In this document: one piece after another, positions 13,076 through 21,557 of the stretch
Layout: each line of letters begins with the position of its first letter
How positions within the stretch are numbered: position 1 is the stretch's first letter
Assembly (NCBI GenBank): GCA_019894765.1
Contig: JAGXNT010000103.1
Coordinates: 1 to 23,405 of the forward strand
Reading direction: 5' to 3'
Length of the DNA: 23,405 bases
DNA from: Candidatus Heimdallarchaeota archaeon
GTDB lineage: Archaea > Asgardarchaeota > Heimdallarchaeia > JABLTI01
Notes under the pieces: generated by a model
The model's database searches: none
What the model saw: only the letters and a program-made list of their open reading frames with translations
Told to the model about the DNA's origin: nothing
Translations under genes and position numbers: made by a program

Positions 13076-14047
13076 TTGACGAAAGAAATCTTTGAGAACA
13101 TTGCGATCCTTTCAGCGTACATTGCACAACAAATCGCTGAAGATGAAGGCATTGGTAACTTTTGTAAGACTCCTTGTGATTTAGCAGTTATCTCTCATAA
13201 TAAGCGTTATACGAATAAGGATTTATTCGGGAAAATGCTCTTTCACCTAGCAGAATATGGCTATTTTGAAAGAAGAGGTGTAGTTTTTGTTTTAGCTGAT
13301 AAGTGGCGAAGGGTCTTACCAGCAAAAGCTACTTCTCGAGATTATTTGCGTGAACAAGGGGCTAACCAGCTTTTCTTATTTCAAGAATATCTTGCTAAGT
13401 CTTTTCTTGAAATAATCCGTAATGAGACTGAGAAGATAGATTTAGCAAAATTAGTATACTTCATTGATACAATTGATGGTTCTCGAAGCTTGCATTCCTT
13501 GCGCTCAGAAGCGATATCTCAACTAGAATTTAGTGGTACTCCTAAAAAAATTCTAGACATAAATTATGGTTTTGGATACAGTGCAATTCAACTTGCATCT
13601 GTTTTTCAAGAGAGTGAAGTTTATTCTTTGCAATTAAATACTGCTCTTAAAGAGCCATTTGAATATACCATTAAAAGATATGAGAAAGGCAACTTAGAAA
13701 GCAGTATAATCTATCCATCAGAAATGTTGAATAATCTAATTAAAGAAAAAGTAGACTTGATTTTTGGATTCAATCCATTAGGAATTTCGACTCCCAATTT
13801 AGATCGAGTCCTGAACATAGCAAGTCAAGTATCTAAGGATGGAACTAAATTACTTCTATACGTACCGTATAAGGATGAACCACGAAACACACTCATTTCT
13901 GAATGGTTGGGATTGTGCATTGATGGAATAAATGAATATGCTAATTTTGATACTATAAGGGCAGCATTAACAAAATATAACTTTGAATTAACAAAGAAAA
14001 GTTTGAATTCAAGATATATAATTAGTTATCATTCAAAGACTGACTAG
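13076..14047 (+). CDS. Divergent SAM-dependent methyltransferase-like protein with winged-helix N-terminus
   Basis: In the 323-residue protein, about residues 1-90 look like a winged-helix/dimerisation domain (LFGKMLFHLAEYGYFERRGV...KWRRVLPA), as in O-methyltransferases of the PF00891 type. From about 155 a Rossmann-like core follows: KKILDINYGFGYSAIQLA is the position of motif I, with GFG preserved but Asn/Tyr in the first glycine positions, then SEVYSLQLN and VDLIFGFNPLG. The altered motif leaves SAM binding uncertain. A TTG start at 13076 has GGTGAGAG seven bases upstream, which fixes it. It is divergent from the actin-like gene and precedes the helicase by 80 bases on the same strand. Substrate unknown. 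Confidence 0.65.
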   Translation: MTKEIFENIAILSAYIAQQIAEDEGIGNFCKTPCDLAVISHNKRYTNKDLFGKMLFHLAEYGYFERRGVVFVLADKWRRVLPAKATSRDYLREQGANQLFLFQEYLAKSFLEIIRNETEKIDLAKLVYFIDTIDGSRSLHSLRSEAISQLEFSGTPKKILDINYGFGYSAIQLASVFQESEVYSLQLNTALKEPFEYTIKRYEKGNLESSIIYPSEMLNNLIKEKVDLIFGFNPLGISTPNLDRVLNIASQVSKDGTKLLLYVPYKDEPRNTLISEWLGLCIDGINEYANFDTIRAALTKYNFELTKKSLNSRYIISYHSKTD

Positions 14048-14127
14048 TTTTTACCACAGCTGCCACAACTTTAATTATCATTAGGATTTTTCTTGAATTA
14101 TCATTTGTTAAAACTAGGTTATCAGAA

Positions 14128-16749
14128 ATGTCTAGTCAGGCTTTTCAGTACTTTGTTTTTCTCATGGATTTTGATGATGAAAAACAACAGGTCGATATGC
14201 TGATACTACCAGCAAAAGCAAAGGCATTACGTATGAAACCCCAAGAACGGGCTAAGCTGCAATTCATTGTTGAAAATGGAAGATTACGCCCATACAAATA
14301 CGTAGTACTAAGTGCCACTGGTAGTGAATACAAACGTCCAGAGGATATAACACAAGTTTTACGAAAAGCAAAAGGAATTATCATACCATTTGATGGTCAA
14401 CCAAAAAACTATAAGCAATTTTTAGAGTATTTTAAGTCGTTCAATATTAATGAACCAACTTTTAGAAGAATTTGTCGTTTATGTATGATTGATCAAAAAA
14501 ATGTTACAATTCTACCTGAAGACAGGGAATTCATAGTATCTGGTAGAAAGGCATGTCAGCAATGTGCTCGAGATGAATTAGATAAAGAAATAAATTCTAG
14601 GGAAATAAAACTCGCAACTTCTGGGAAAAGACATTTCTATCGTATTTTGAATAAAATCAAAAATGTGGATAATGTATTGGAAGCTTTTGAATATGATTTC
14701 AGACCAACAAGAAACCCTGAACTAACATTATATGATACCATAGGTGATATTGATGATTTATCTGATTCAAAACCAATTGATAGTTTGCCGATACCTGGTA
14801 GAATGAAGCAGATACTGAAAAGCAACGGAATAAAGAAATTATTACCGATTCAAATTAAAGCAATTAATGCTGGTTTATTCAATAATGAAGATTTACTAGT
14901 TGTCGCTGGAACCAGTAGTGGCAAGACCTTGATCGGGGAATTAGTTGGAATTTCAAAAGCATTGCAAGGTCAAAAAATGATTTACTTAAGCCCACTAGTT
15001 GCCTTAACGAATCAAAAGTATGAAGATTTCAAGAAAAAGTACTCAAAAATTGGATTGAGAACAGCAATACGTGTAGGGATGAGCAAGATAGATGTCGGGG
15101 ATGAAGCGCGATACATTATAGATACCGGTTATCGGGATGCTAATATTATTACAGCAACCTACGAAGCTTTTGATTTACTACTAAGAAACAGTAAAGCAGA
15201 TGACTTAGGAAACGTTGGAACTGTTATCATTGATGAAATCCAAATGATTAGTAATGAATCAAGAGGTCCAGAAATCGATGGGATAGTTGCTCGAGTTAAA
15301 GCCTTATTTCCAAATGCTCAGATTCTCGGTTTATCAGCAACAATAGGTAATCCAGAAGAACTCGCAAGTGATCTTGGACTAAAACCTCTATTGCATGAAC
15401 AAAGACCTATTCCCTTGGAAAGACATGTTGTTTTAGCTAAAGATCAAGATGAAAAGGAAATTTATTTGAGAGATTTAATAAGAGCAGAATATAATAAAAA
15501 ATCAACTTATGGCTATTATGGACAAACAATCGTTTTTACAAATTCTAGAAGACATTGCTACGAATTGGCAATAAAATTGAGTAAAGGCGGTTTGAAATCT
15601 GTTGTTTATCACTCAGGATTAACATTTCGTGAAAGAAAGAAGGCAGAAGCAGGTTTTGCAAATGGAAAATATGCAGCAATTATAACAACTGCTGCTTTAG
15701 GTGCAGGGGTAGATTTTCCTGCGAGTCAAGTTATCTTTGAATCCCTAGCAATGGGAATTTTCTGGGTATCAGTTGCAGAATTTCATCAAATGGCTGGAAG
15801 AGCAGGGAGATTAGGTTATCACAATAGTGGTAAAATTGTTCTGCTAGTTCAACCAAATAAGAAATATCATAGTGCTATGGAAAATACTGAGGAATCAATT
15901 GCTTTTGAGCTTCTCTCTGAAGAAATAGAACCAGTTGAACCTTTAATGGAAGGGGAAAATCAGTTAGAACAAGTTTTAGCAACAATTGTAGCATTAGGAG
16001 AACCATCACTCCAGGAAATGATAAATGTCTTTAAGAGTTTCCTTGGTCCAGCAGAGACCTTAAAGGAATCCCTCAAGGTTTTGCAAGAACTAGAGATGAT
16101 TAACATTTACAAAGAAGGACCAAGGTCAACCAACCTTGGGAAAGCAACTTCAAGATCGTTTTTACCACCAACAGAATCTGGAGAGATAAAAAAGAAGTTG
16201 CAATTGCTAAGTCCATTGGAAATTGCTATTGGTTTAGAACCTTTTACTTCTGTATATCTTAACTCTAAAATACAAGCTGAAATTGAGAAAGCAATAAAAA
16301 GTCGATATATTGGATCCAATCTCTTCTCAGGTTCAGTATTGGAATTTATGGAATCATCTCTAGATAAACGAAGCAATCTTCCGAAATTAATTGTGGATTC
16401 ATTTGGAAAATGGAATAAGGATATTTTTAATTGTAAATGCACAGATAATCCTTGGTGTGACTGTGGACAACGAGCAATTTCAAGAATCATAGTTGAATCC
16501 AGATTGGAAAACAAGAATCTGCTAAAAATAACAACTGATCTTTCTGCTAACTACTTGTTATATGTGTATCCCGGAGATATCTATCGATGGTTTGATACAC
16601 TTATTCATCATCTTCGTGCCGTTGCAAAACTAGCACTCGTTTTTGATGAAAGAAACACCATGAAACTTGCATTAAATACAATTAAAATGATAGAAAAACC
16701 TTGGATTATCAAGAGTATCAAGCGAAAAAACAATAAGAAATCAAATTAA
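14128..16749 (+). CDS. Ski2-like SF2 DEAD/DEAH helicase with N- and C-terminal cysteine clusters
   Basis: The 873-residue ATP-dependent nucleic acid helicase has motif I AGTSSGKT (260-267), motif Ia SPLVALTNQ, motif II DEIQ (369-372), motif III GLSATIGN (401-408), a second RecA domain with VFTNSRR and ALGAGVDFP, and motif VI QMAGRAGRLG (554-563). The Q at 242 and the linker fit the Ski2/Hel308 branch. An N-terminal domain of about 210 residues carries a CRLC...CQQC pair (116/119 and 143/146), probably a zinc ribbon. After a winged-helix and ratchet-like region, a second cluster CKCTDNPWCDC (769-779) may bind an Fe-S cluster or zinc. AGGT precedes the ATG. A role in replication restart, recombination or RNA remodelling cannot be separated from sequence alone. 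Confidence 0.9.
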   Translation: MSSQAFQYFVFLMDFDDEKQQVDMLILPAKAKALRMKPQERAKLQFIVENGRLRPYKYVVLSATGSEYKRPEDITQVLRKAKGIIIPFDGQPKNYKQFLEYFKSFNINEPTFRRICRLCMIDQKNVTILPEDREFIVSGRKACQQCARDELDKEINSREIKLATSGKRHFYRILNKIKNVDNVLEAFEYDFRPTRNPELTLYDTIGDIDDLSDSKPIDSLPIPGRMKQILKSNGIKKLLPIQIKAINAGLFNNEDLLVVAGTSSGKTLIGELVGISKALQGQKMIYLSPLVALTNQKYEDFKKKYSKIGLRTAIRVGMSKIDVGDEARYIIDTGYRDANIITATYEAFDLLLRNSKADDLGNVGTVIIDEIQMISNESRGPEIDGIVARVKALFPNAQILGLSATIGNPEELASDLGLKPLLHEQRPIPLERHVVLAKDQDEKEIYLRDLIRAEYNKKSTYGYYGQTIVFTNSRRHCYELAIKLSKGGLKSVVYHSGLTFRERKKAEAGFANGKYAAIITTAALGAGVDFPASQVIFESLAMGIFWVSVAEFHQMAGRAGRLGYHNSGKIVLLVQPNKKYHSAMENTEESIAFELLSEEIEPVEPLMEGENQLEQVLATIVALGEPSLQEMINVFKSFLGPAETLKESLKVLQELEMINIYKEGPRSTNLGKATSRSFLPPTESGEIKKKLQLLSPLEIAIGLEPFTSVYLNSKIQAEIEKAIKSRYIGSNLFSGSVLEFMESSLDKRSNLPKLIVDSFGKWNKDIFNCKCTDNPWCDCGQRAISRIIVESRLENKNLLKITTDLSANYLLYVYPGDIYRWFDTLIHHLRAVAKLALVFDERNTMKLALNTIKMIEKPWIIKSIKRKNNKKSN

Positions 16750-16843
16750 TTACACTTATAAGTTTAAGAAAGAAAAATTAATTAAGTTCTAGTTTATGTT
16801 TGGACAAAAATCAGTAGAGTATAATTATTGAGGAAGGATTAGG

Positions 16844-17269
16844 TTGACAGTTCTAGAAGCAGGTGTCATGTTTGGAGGAGTTCCTATAGTAAAAGTGAAT
16901 TACTATGATGACAAATCAACTGATTCTATGTTAACAGCTGGCTTACTAGAAGCTATACAAACTTTTGCTGTTGAAATATTCAATGATGAAACTGAAACCT
17001 TCAAAATGAAAAGATATAGTATCTTTCTACACAAAACTACTCTAAAAGATAAACAAGTTGTTACACTCTATTCTATTTGTGATAGTGTTGATAGACCCGG
17101 AACGATCAAAGTAATAATGAATTCCATTGCAGAAGCTTTTCAAGAAACATTCGAGAATGTAAATATGGGCTGTCTTAATGAATATGAGGATTTCAAAGAA
17201 GTTATTACAAAGAAACTAGGTGATCTCATTTATCGCCCAGAAGATAGACTAAGAAAGGTATTTACATAA
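16844..17269 (+). CDS. Longin/Roadblock-like small protein
   Basis: This 141-residue protein has no close named family that I can identify. Predicted order is beta-beta (LEAGVMFGGVPIVKVNYY), helix (MLTAGLLEAIQTFAVEIF), three strands (MKRYSIFLHKTTL, KQVVTLYSICD and neighbours) and C-terminal helices (IKVIMNSIAEAFQETF, EDFKEVITKKLGDLI). That beta2-alpha-beta3-alpha2 layout is the longin fold seen in SNARE-associated and GTPase-regulating proteins, abundant in Asgard genomes. It differs from the Roadblock protein at 4245-4649 in strand and helix order. A TTG start at 16844 lies after GAGGA; an in-frame ATG at 16868 is possible but would cut into the first strand. It lies 94 bases beyond the helicase gene and may be co-transcribed with it. 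Confidence 0.6.
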   Translation: MTVLEAGVMFGGVPIVKVNYYDDKSTDSMLTAGLLEAIQTFAVEIFNDETETFKMKRYSIFLHKTTLKDKQVVTLYSICDSVDRPGTIKVIMNSIAEAFQETFENVNMGCLNEYEDFKEVITKKLGDLIYRPEDRLRKVFT

Positions 17270-17300
17270 GCTAAAACCTTGAAAGTAACTACTAATAGAA

Positions 17301-17336
17301 GAAAAAACCATAAAAATTGGGTTTTCTTTAATTTTT
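17301..17336 (+). terminator. Weak terminator after the longin-like gene
   Basis: GAAAAAACC (17301-17309) can pair imperfectly with GGGTTTTC (17319-17326), followed by TTTAATTTTT. It sits 32 bases beyond the stop codon of the longin-like gene. Pairing is interrupted, so the call is tentative. Confidence 0.3.
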
Positions 17337-17398
17337 ATGATGAACATATAGAAAGAAAATTAAAGTAGATAGAATTGCGAAACGATTGAGGATGAATA

Positions 17399-17788
17399 AT
17401 GGAAAAAGAAACAAAACATTCACAAATGGAAGAAAAACATGGATTACATCCAATTGTTAAAATGAGACTTGCATCAATGGATGATTTAATACGAATGGCT
17501 TTCTTTAGTGCTGCAAGAAATGCTGGATTGAATTTTCTATTCTTTAAAGATGATAAAAGCAAGAAATGGCATATAGGATTCCTAACAGGTGTAGCTGGAT
17601 ATTTCAATTTAAGAGGATTACCAATGTATTTCTTTCATATTTTAGACGAGAAACCAAAAAATTGTAAATTCATTCAATATAGTTCTATTGTGTCAGAGAA
17701 ATGGAGTTTCTGTGAATCAACTCTAGCATCCACAAAATGGAATTATTTACCTGTCATTCAATTAGATGGAAAACCAGCATTCTTCTAA
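17399..17788 (+). CDS. Hypothetical 129-residue protein
   Basis: No family is recognised. The protein is soluble, mixed alpha/beta, and rich in aromatic residues: a helix DDLIRMAFFSAARNAG (about 29-44), strands NFLFFKDD and KWHIGFLTG, an aromatic stretch (YFNLRGLPMYFFHILDEKP) and a C-terminal beta segment (WNYLPVIQLDGKPAFF). Two cysteines (near 89 and 105) show no metal-binding spacing. The ATG has GAGGAT upstream at a proper distance, and codon use resembles the neighbours, so the gene is probably real. It follows the longin-like gene after 129 bases and precedes the EF1A-like GTPase gene by 50. It may share a transcript with the latter, but no functional link can be drawn. Confidence 0.65.
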   Translation: MEKETKHSQMEEKHGLHPIVKMRLASMDDLIRMAFFSAARNAGLNFLFFKDDKSKKWHIGFLTGVAGYFNLRGLPMYFFHILDEKPKNCKFIQYSSIVSEKWSFCESTLASTKWNYLPVIQLDGKPAFF

Positions 17789-17838
17789 AATTTTTTCTGC
17801 TAAAATATTTTATAATAAAATGATTAGAGGAAACAGTA

Positions 17839-19167
17839 ATGTCAAATAAAGAATCATTAACCAGTATAGCAGTCATTGGTCACGTAGATCATGGAAAATC
17901 AACTTTAATGGGTCATTTTCTATTTCAAATTGGTGCTGTTGATCCACGTGTAATGAAAAAACATGAAGCAGATGCAGAAAGCTTAGGAATGTCCTCTTGG
18001 AAATGGGCCTATGTATTAGATGCTTTCCAAGAAGAAAAGGAAAAAGGAAAAACCATGGACATTGCTTTTCGACGTTTTGAAATTGATGGTCGCGAATTTG
18101 TTCTCATAGATAATCCTGGTCACAGAGATTTTACCAAACATACAATAGCAGGATTAAGTACTGCGGATGCTTGCATTCTTGTTATTAGTGCTGGTAAAGG
18201 TGAAATTGAAGCTGGATTAGAACCCGGTGATGAATTGACTCCATCCGGTCAAACCTTGGAACATACCTTGATTGCTTCAGTTCTAGGAATCAAAGACGTT
18301 ATTGTAGTCGTAAATAAAATGGATAGTACCAAATACTCAGAAGTAAGATTCAACGAATGCAAAGAAATTCTTGTTGATTTTTTGAAGAAAATTCAAAGTC
18401 CTTGGATTAAAATGATGGATAAAATTCCCTTCATACCTATTAGTGGTATGGAAGGAGAGAACTTTTTAACTCTCAGTGAAAAGATGCCGTGGTATAAGGG
18501 ACCAACACTAAAGGAAGCAATTGAAAAAATCAGTGTTCCTGAAGATCTTTCAGATAAAGAACTTCGACTAGTTGTATATGATGCTTACCAAGAACCCGGC
18601 ATTGGTCTTATTGGATATGGACGAATCATAAGTGGAAAAATAAAAGTTAATGATCGAGTTGTGGTTGCACCTGGAATTCGTAAAGCTACTGTGAAGACCC
18701 TTTGGGATGAAGAAGAAGAGATTTCATCTGCAAGCTCTGGTATGGATATTAATTTCTTGTTGAAAGGAGAAGCAGAGGAAGACTTGCTAAGAGGTGCTGT
18801 AATAGGCCTTGACAACCAAATACCTTCCTCAAAACCAAGAATTAAAGTTCGCTTGCTTTATCTTGGTGCTCAACCATTTGTGCTAGGAAACATTTCGATT
18901 TTACATGCGGGATCAAATAACGTTGAAGCTGAATTGGAATCCATAGAAAAAATTCACTTACAGAATAGCAAGTACAAGAATACTCCTCGAGATATTGATG
19001 GAAAATCTATTATGATTTTCAATGAAGAAGTAGCGAGTGTTATTCTTCTAACCAAGAATCCTATTGTTGCTGAAAAACAAAGTGATATTCCCAAATTAGG
19101 CAGAGTAATTCTTAGAAAGAAAGGCAGAGTAATAGCTGCAGCAGTTGTTGAAGACATTCTTGACTAG
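17839..19167 (+). CDS. EF1A/Hbs1/eRF3-type translational GTPase paralogue
   Basis: The 442-residue protein has a translational GTPase domain followed by two beta-barrel domains. G1 is GHVDHGKS (14-21), G2 is GKTMDIAF (Thr72), G3 is DNPGH (91-95, where most relatives have DAPGH or DTPGH), G4 is NKMD (159-162), and an SG-containing G5 is near PISGMEG. The long switch-I insert (KKHEADAESLGMSSWKWAYVLD) and QTLEHTLIASVLGIK identify the EF1A branch. Gly-Lys-Thr in place of Gly-Ile/Val-Thr, DNPGH and the C-terminus KLGRVILRKKGRVIAAAVV set it apart from canonical aEF1A and recall Hbs1/eRF3-like paralogues. Such proteins deliver a release/rescue factor (aRF1 or Pelota) or a special tRNA rather than ordinary aminoacyl-tRNA; which applies here is undecided. 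GAGG lies eight bases before the ATG. The PHP gene follows after 20 bases. Confidence 0.85.
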   Translation: MSNKESLTSIAVIGHVDHGKSTLMGHFLFQIGAVDPRVMKKHEADAESLGMSSWKWAYVLDAFQEEKEKGKTMDIAFRRFEIDGREFVLIDNPGHRDFTKHTIAGLSTADACILVISAGKGEIEAGLEPGDELTPSGQTLEHTLIASVLGIKDVIVVVNKMDSTKYSEVRFNECKEILVDFLKKIQSPWIKMMDKIPFIPISGMEGENFLTLSEKMPWYKGPTLKEAIEKISVPEDLSDKELRLVVYDAYQEPGIGLIGYGRIISGKIKVNDRVVVAPGIRKATVKTLWDEEEEISSASSGMDINFLLKGEAEEDLLRGAVIGLDNQIPSSKPRIKVRLLYLGAQPFVLGNISILHAGSNNVEAELESIEKIHLQNSKYKNTPRDIDGKSIMIFNEEVASVILLTKNPIVAEKQSDIPKLGRVILRKKGRVIAAAVVEDILD

Positions 19168-19187
19168 TTGATTGTAGGTTAGATCTG

Positions 19188-20060
19188 ATGCCAACTAACA
19201 ATTCAGACTCATCGGTTGAAAAACACTCATTCATTGATTTGCATCTGCATACAACAGCATCTGATGGCACTTTTTCCCCAACTCAAGTTGTTAAAGTAGC
19301 TATAGAATTAAAGTTGAAAGCTATCGCAATTACAGATCATGATACTGTAGGGGGAATTATAGAAGCTAGAGAAGCAGCGGAAAACGAGCCAATAGATGTA
19401 ATTCCTGGAATAGAATTCAGTACGGAAATACATTCTGAGAGCTTTCACATTGTAGGTCTATTTGTTGATTATCAAAACAAAGATTTATTGAAACTTACAC
19501 ATGAAATACAAAATGCTCGAGAGATTAGAGCTAAGAAAATAATAGAAAAAGTCAATTCCTTAAATGCTGGACCGAAAATAACTTTTCAAGAAGTCTTAGA
19601 ATTATCTGAGGGATTAATTGGTAGACCTCATATTGGTGAAGTTATGATTAGAAATGGTTATGCGAAAACAATGACTGAAGTTTTCGAGAATTTTCTAAAA
19701 CGCGGTGGACCTTGTTATGTTCCTCGGTTTAAGCTATCCCCAAAAGAAGCAATAGAATTCCTCTTGGGGATTAATGCTATTCCGATACTAGCTCATCCTG
19801 GGTACGTCTCAAGTGAGATAGATTTGGATTCTTTTCTTGGTGAATTGAAACAGTATGGGTTAATGGGTCTGGAGGTGTACTATCCATCACATTCAGAGGA
19901 ACAAATTAAACACTTCAGAGAATTAGCAAAAAAATATGACCTATTAGAGAGTGGTGGAACTGATTGTCATGGTAAGCTAAATGAAGGACCATTTATTGGT
20001 AGCTTGAATATACCTTATACTATACTAGAAAAGATAAAAGAGCGATTTGAAACAGAATAA
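19188..20060 (+). CDS. PHP-domain metal-dependent phosphoesterase (YciV/TrpH-like)
   Basis: The 290-residue protein of the polymerase-and-histidinol-phosphatase superfamily has the full set of metal ligands: DLHLHTTASDG (His19, His21, Asp26), ITDHDT (His51), PGIEFS (Glu76), a histidine in SFHIVGLF, GRPHI, LAHPG and GGTDCHG near the end. An inserted helical subdomain lies at about 95-180. This layout matches the YciV/RNase AM group, which removes phosphates from 3',5'-bisphosphonucleotides or trims short RNA 5' ends. The exact substrate is inferred. It follows the EF1A-like GTPase by 20 bases on the same strand and is probably co-transcribed with it. Its stop codon directly abuts the stop codon of the convergent methyltransferase gene. 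Confidence 0.88.
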   Translation: MPTNNSDSSVEKHSFIDLHLHTTASDGTFSPTQVVKVAIELKLKAIAITDHDTVGGIIEAREAAENEPIDVIPGIEFSTEIHSESFHIVGLFVDYQNKDLLKLTHEIQNAREIRAKKIIEKVNSLNAGPKITFQEVLELSEGLIGRPHIGEVMIRNGYAKTMTEVFENFLKRGGPCYVPRFKLSPKEAIEFLLGINAIPILAHPGYVSSEIDLDSFLGELKQYGLMGLEVYYPSHSEEQIKHFRELAKKYDLLESGGTDCHGKLNEGPFIGSLNIPYTILEKIKERFETE

Positions 20061-20909
20061 TTAGATCACTTTCTTTCTTACAACGACAAGTATTTCCTCA
20101 CCAGAATCTATTAAACCTGGATCACTTGATAATTTATTTTCTATTTCTATTAAATTACTCCAAGCATCTTCGTTTTCACGAAGTTTTGAAATCAATTCTG
20201 GATCTTTTAGATTAAGACTATTTACAGCATACATCTCGAGTATTTCACATTCATACTTCTCTAAGAATTGTCTGATTTCATTACTTGTAAAAGCATAAAA
20301 TGCTGGTTCATCAGGAAACTCTTCATATTGTTTGTAATGTGTATCAATCATTTCCCAGATGCCTGATTCTGTGGCAGATATTAATTTCTCGATTTTACCT
20401 TCTTTTATTAATAAACGTAGAAATGCAATTTTGTTTTTAACAGTAAATATTATGGGTGCTCCAATTTTGGTTACACGAACTATCTCGTTAAAGAATCGAT
20501 TTCTTTTTTCGCAGGTATAAGATAAGGTGCAGAACAAACTCATTGACATATCAAAAGAATTACTTTGAAAGTGGCTTAAATCATAGACTTCATCTACAAT
20601 AGCAAATTGATCTATTTGAGATATTGCTCCTAATTTTTCAAATTTCTCTCGAGTAGTTTTTATTTGTTCTTCAGAGATATCTGCAATGACTAATCGTCTA
20701 TTTGCATGAGCGATTTTCTCTGAAAAAATTCCTGGGTCCAAACTAATGTCAAGAATTAAGCTGTCTTCTGGTGGAAGATATTTCTGTATACAGTTTGCGA
20801 TTATCTCATAATTAATTGATCCAGGTGCACTTCTATAATAATTTGTAAACCAATCTTGATCATTTCTTTTATCTATGAAATGTTTCAGAAAATCTTTATT
20901 AAAAGCCAT
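20061..20909 (-). CDS. Class I SAM-dependent methyltransferase-like protein
   Basis: The 282-residue protein has a methyltransferase_11/UbiE-like core. The motif I region DSLILDISLDPGIFSEKIA (about 54-72) is followed by RRLVIADIS (motif II, acidic Asp for the ribose), then VDEVYDLSHFQSNSFDMSMS (motif IV region), FFNEIVRVTKIGAPIIFTVKN (post-motif strand) and a C-terminal beta hairpin. Motif I lacks the usual GxGxG (it reads SLDPG), so SAM binding is plausible but not assured. A head of about 45 residues (WFTNYYRSAPGS) precedes the core. GGTGGTCA lies directly upstream of the ATG. It is convergent with the PHP gene, with no intergenic bases, and divergent from the dCMP deaminase gene. Substrate unknown. 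Confidence 0.72.
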   Translation of the reverse strand: MAFNKDFLKHFIDKRNDQDWFTNYYRSAPGSINYEIIANCIQKYLPPEDSLILDISLDPGIFSEKIAHANRRLVIADISEEQIKTTREKFEKLGAISQIDQFAIVDEVYDLSHFQSNSFDMSMSLFCTLSYTCEKRNRFFNEIVRVTKIGAPIIFTVKNKIAFLRLLIKEGKIEKLISATESGIWEMIDTHYKQYEEFPDEPAFYAFTSNEIRQFLEKYECEILEMYAVNSLNLKDPELISKLRENEDAWSNLIEIENKLSSDPGLIDSGEEILVVVRKKVI

Positions 20910-20998
20910 TTTGTGACCACCAGAAAATATTATTATATACTATAATAGTTACACTTAAAATTAGTTTGCCCTTTTTACAGCAAAAAGAGGTTACCAAT

Positions 20999-21550
20999 TT
21001 GCCAGAGAAAAAAAGTCAAACAAAGAAAGACCAAAAAACAATTCGAAAAAGACCCACCGTAGATGAATATTTCACAGCCATGGCTGAACTAGTATCAACC
21101 AGATCTACCTGTTTACGACGACAATTTGGTGCTGTGATAGTTCAAAACAACCATGTTATTTCAACTGGTTATAATGGAGCTCCTAAAGATATGCCTCATT
21201 GTATTGAAATTGGTTGTTTAAGAGATGAACTTGGAATACCAAGTGGAACACAACATGAAATTTGCAGAGGAGTTCATAGCGAACAAAATGCAATCATTCA
21301 ATGTGCAATTCATGGTGAATCAACAAAAAGTGGAACAATTTATGTAACTGGTTTTCCATGCAAAATCTGTGCGAAAATGATTATCAACTCAATGATAAAA
21401 CGAGTGGTTCTTTCAGGAAAGTACTCAGATACTCAAGGCATTGATTTATTGAAGGAAGCTGGAGTTGAAGTAGTTATTATGGAAAAAACCGCGAAAACAA
21501 TACTAGATGATGTAATAGCCCTAAAGACTTCTTGGCAGAGAACAGATTAG
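20999..21550 (+). CDS. Deoxycytidylate (dCMP) deaminase
   Basis: The 183-residue zinc enzyme of the cytidine/dCMP deaminase family converts dCMP to dUMP for thymidylate synthesis. Visible signatures: RRQFGAVIVQNNHVISTGYNGAP (core strands), HSEQNAI (His93 zinc ligand and Glu95 proton shuttle) and FPCKICAKMI (Cys121 and Cys124). The Cys/His-rich loop between them (MPHCIEIGC...HEICRG) is typical of ComEB-like dCMP deaminases that bind an additional structural zinc. A basic N-terminal head (KKSQTKKDQKTIRKRP) is extra. TTG at 20999 is chosen because GAGG (20987-20990) lies eight bases upstream; a TTG at 20966 would add 11 residues without a ribosome binding site. It complements the dUTPase at 3694-4209. 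It is convergent with the PIN gene, seven bases apart. Confidence 0.88.
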   Translation: MPEKKSQTKKDQKTIRKRPTVDEYFTAMAELVSTRSTCLRRQFGAVIVQNNHVISTGYNGAPKDMPHCIEIGCLRDELGIPSGTQHEICRGVHSEQNAIIQCAIHGESTKSGTIYVTGFPCKICAKMIINSMIKRVVLSGKYSDTQGIDLLKEAGVEVVIMEKTAKTILDDVIALKTSWQRTD

Positions 21551-21557
21551 CTCACTT

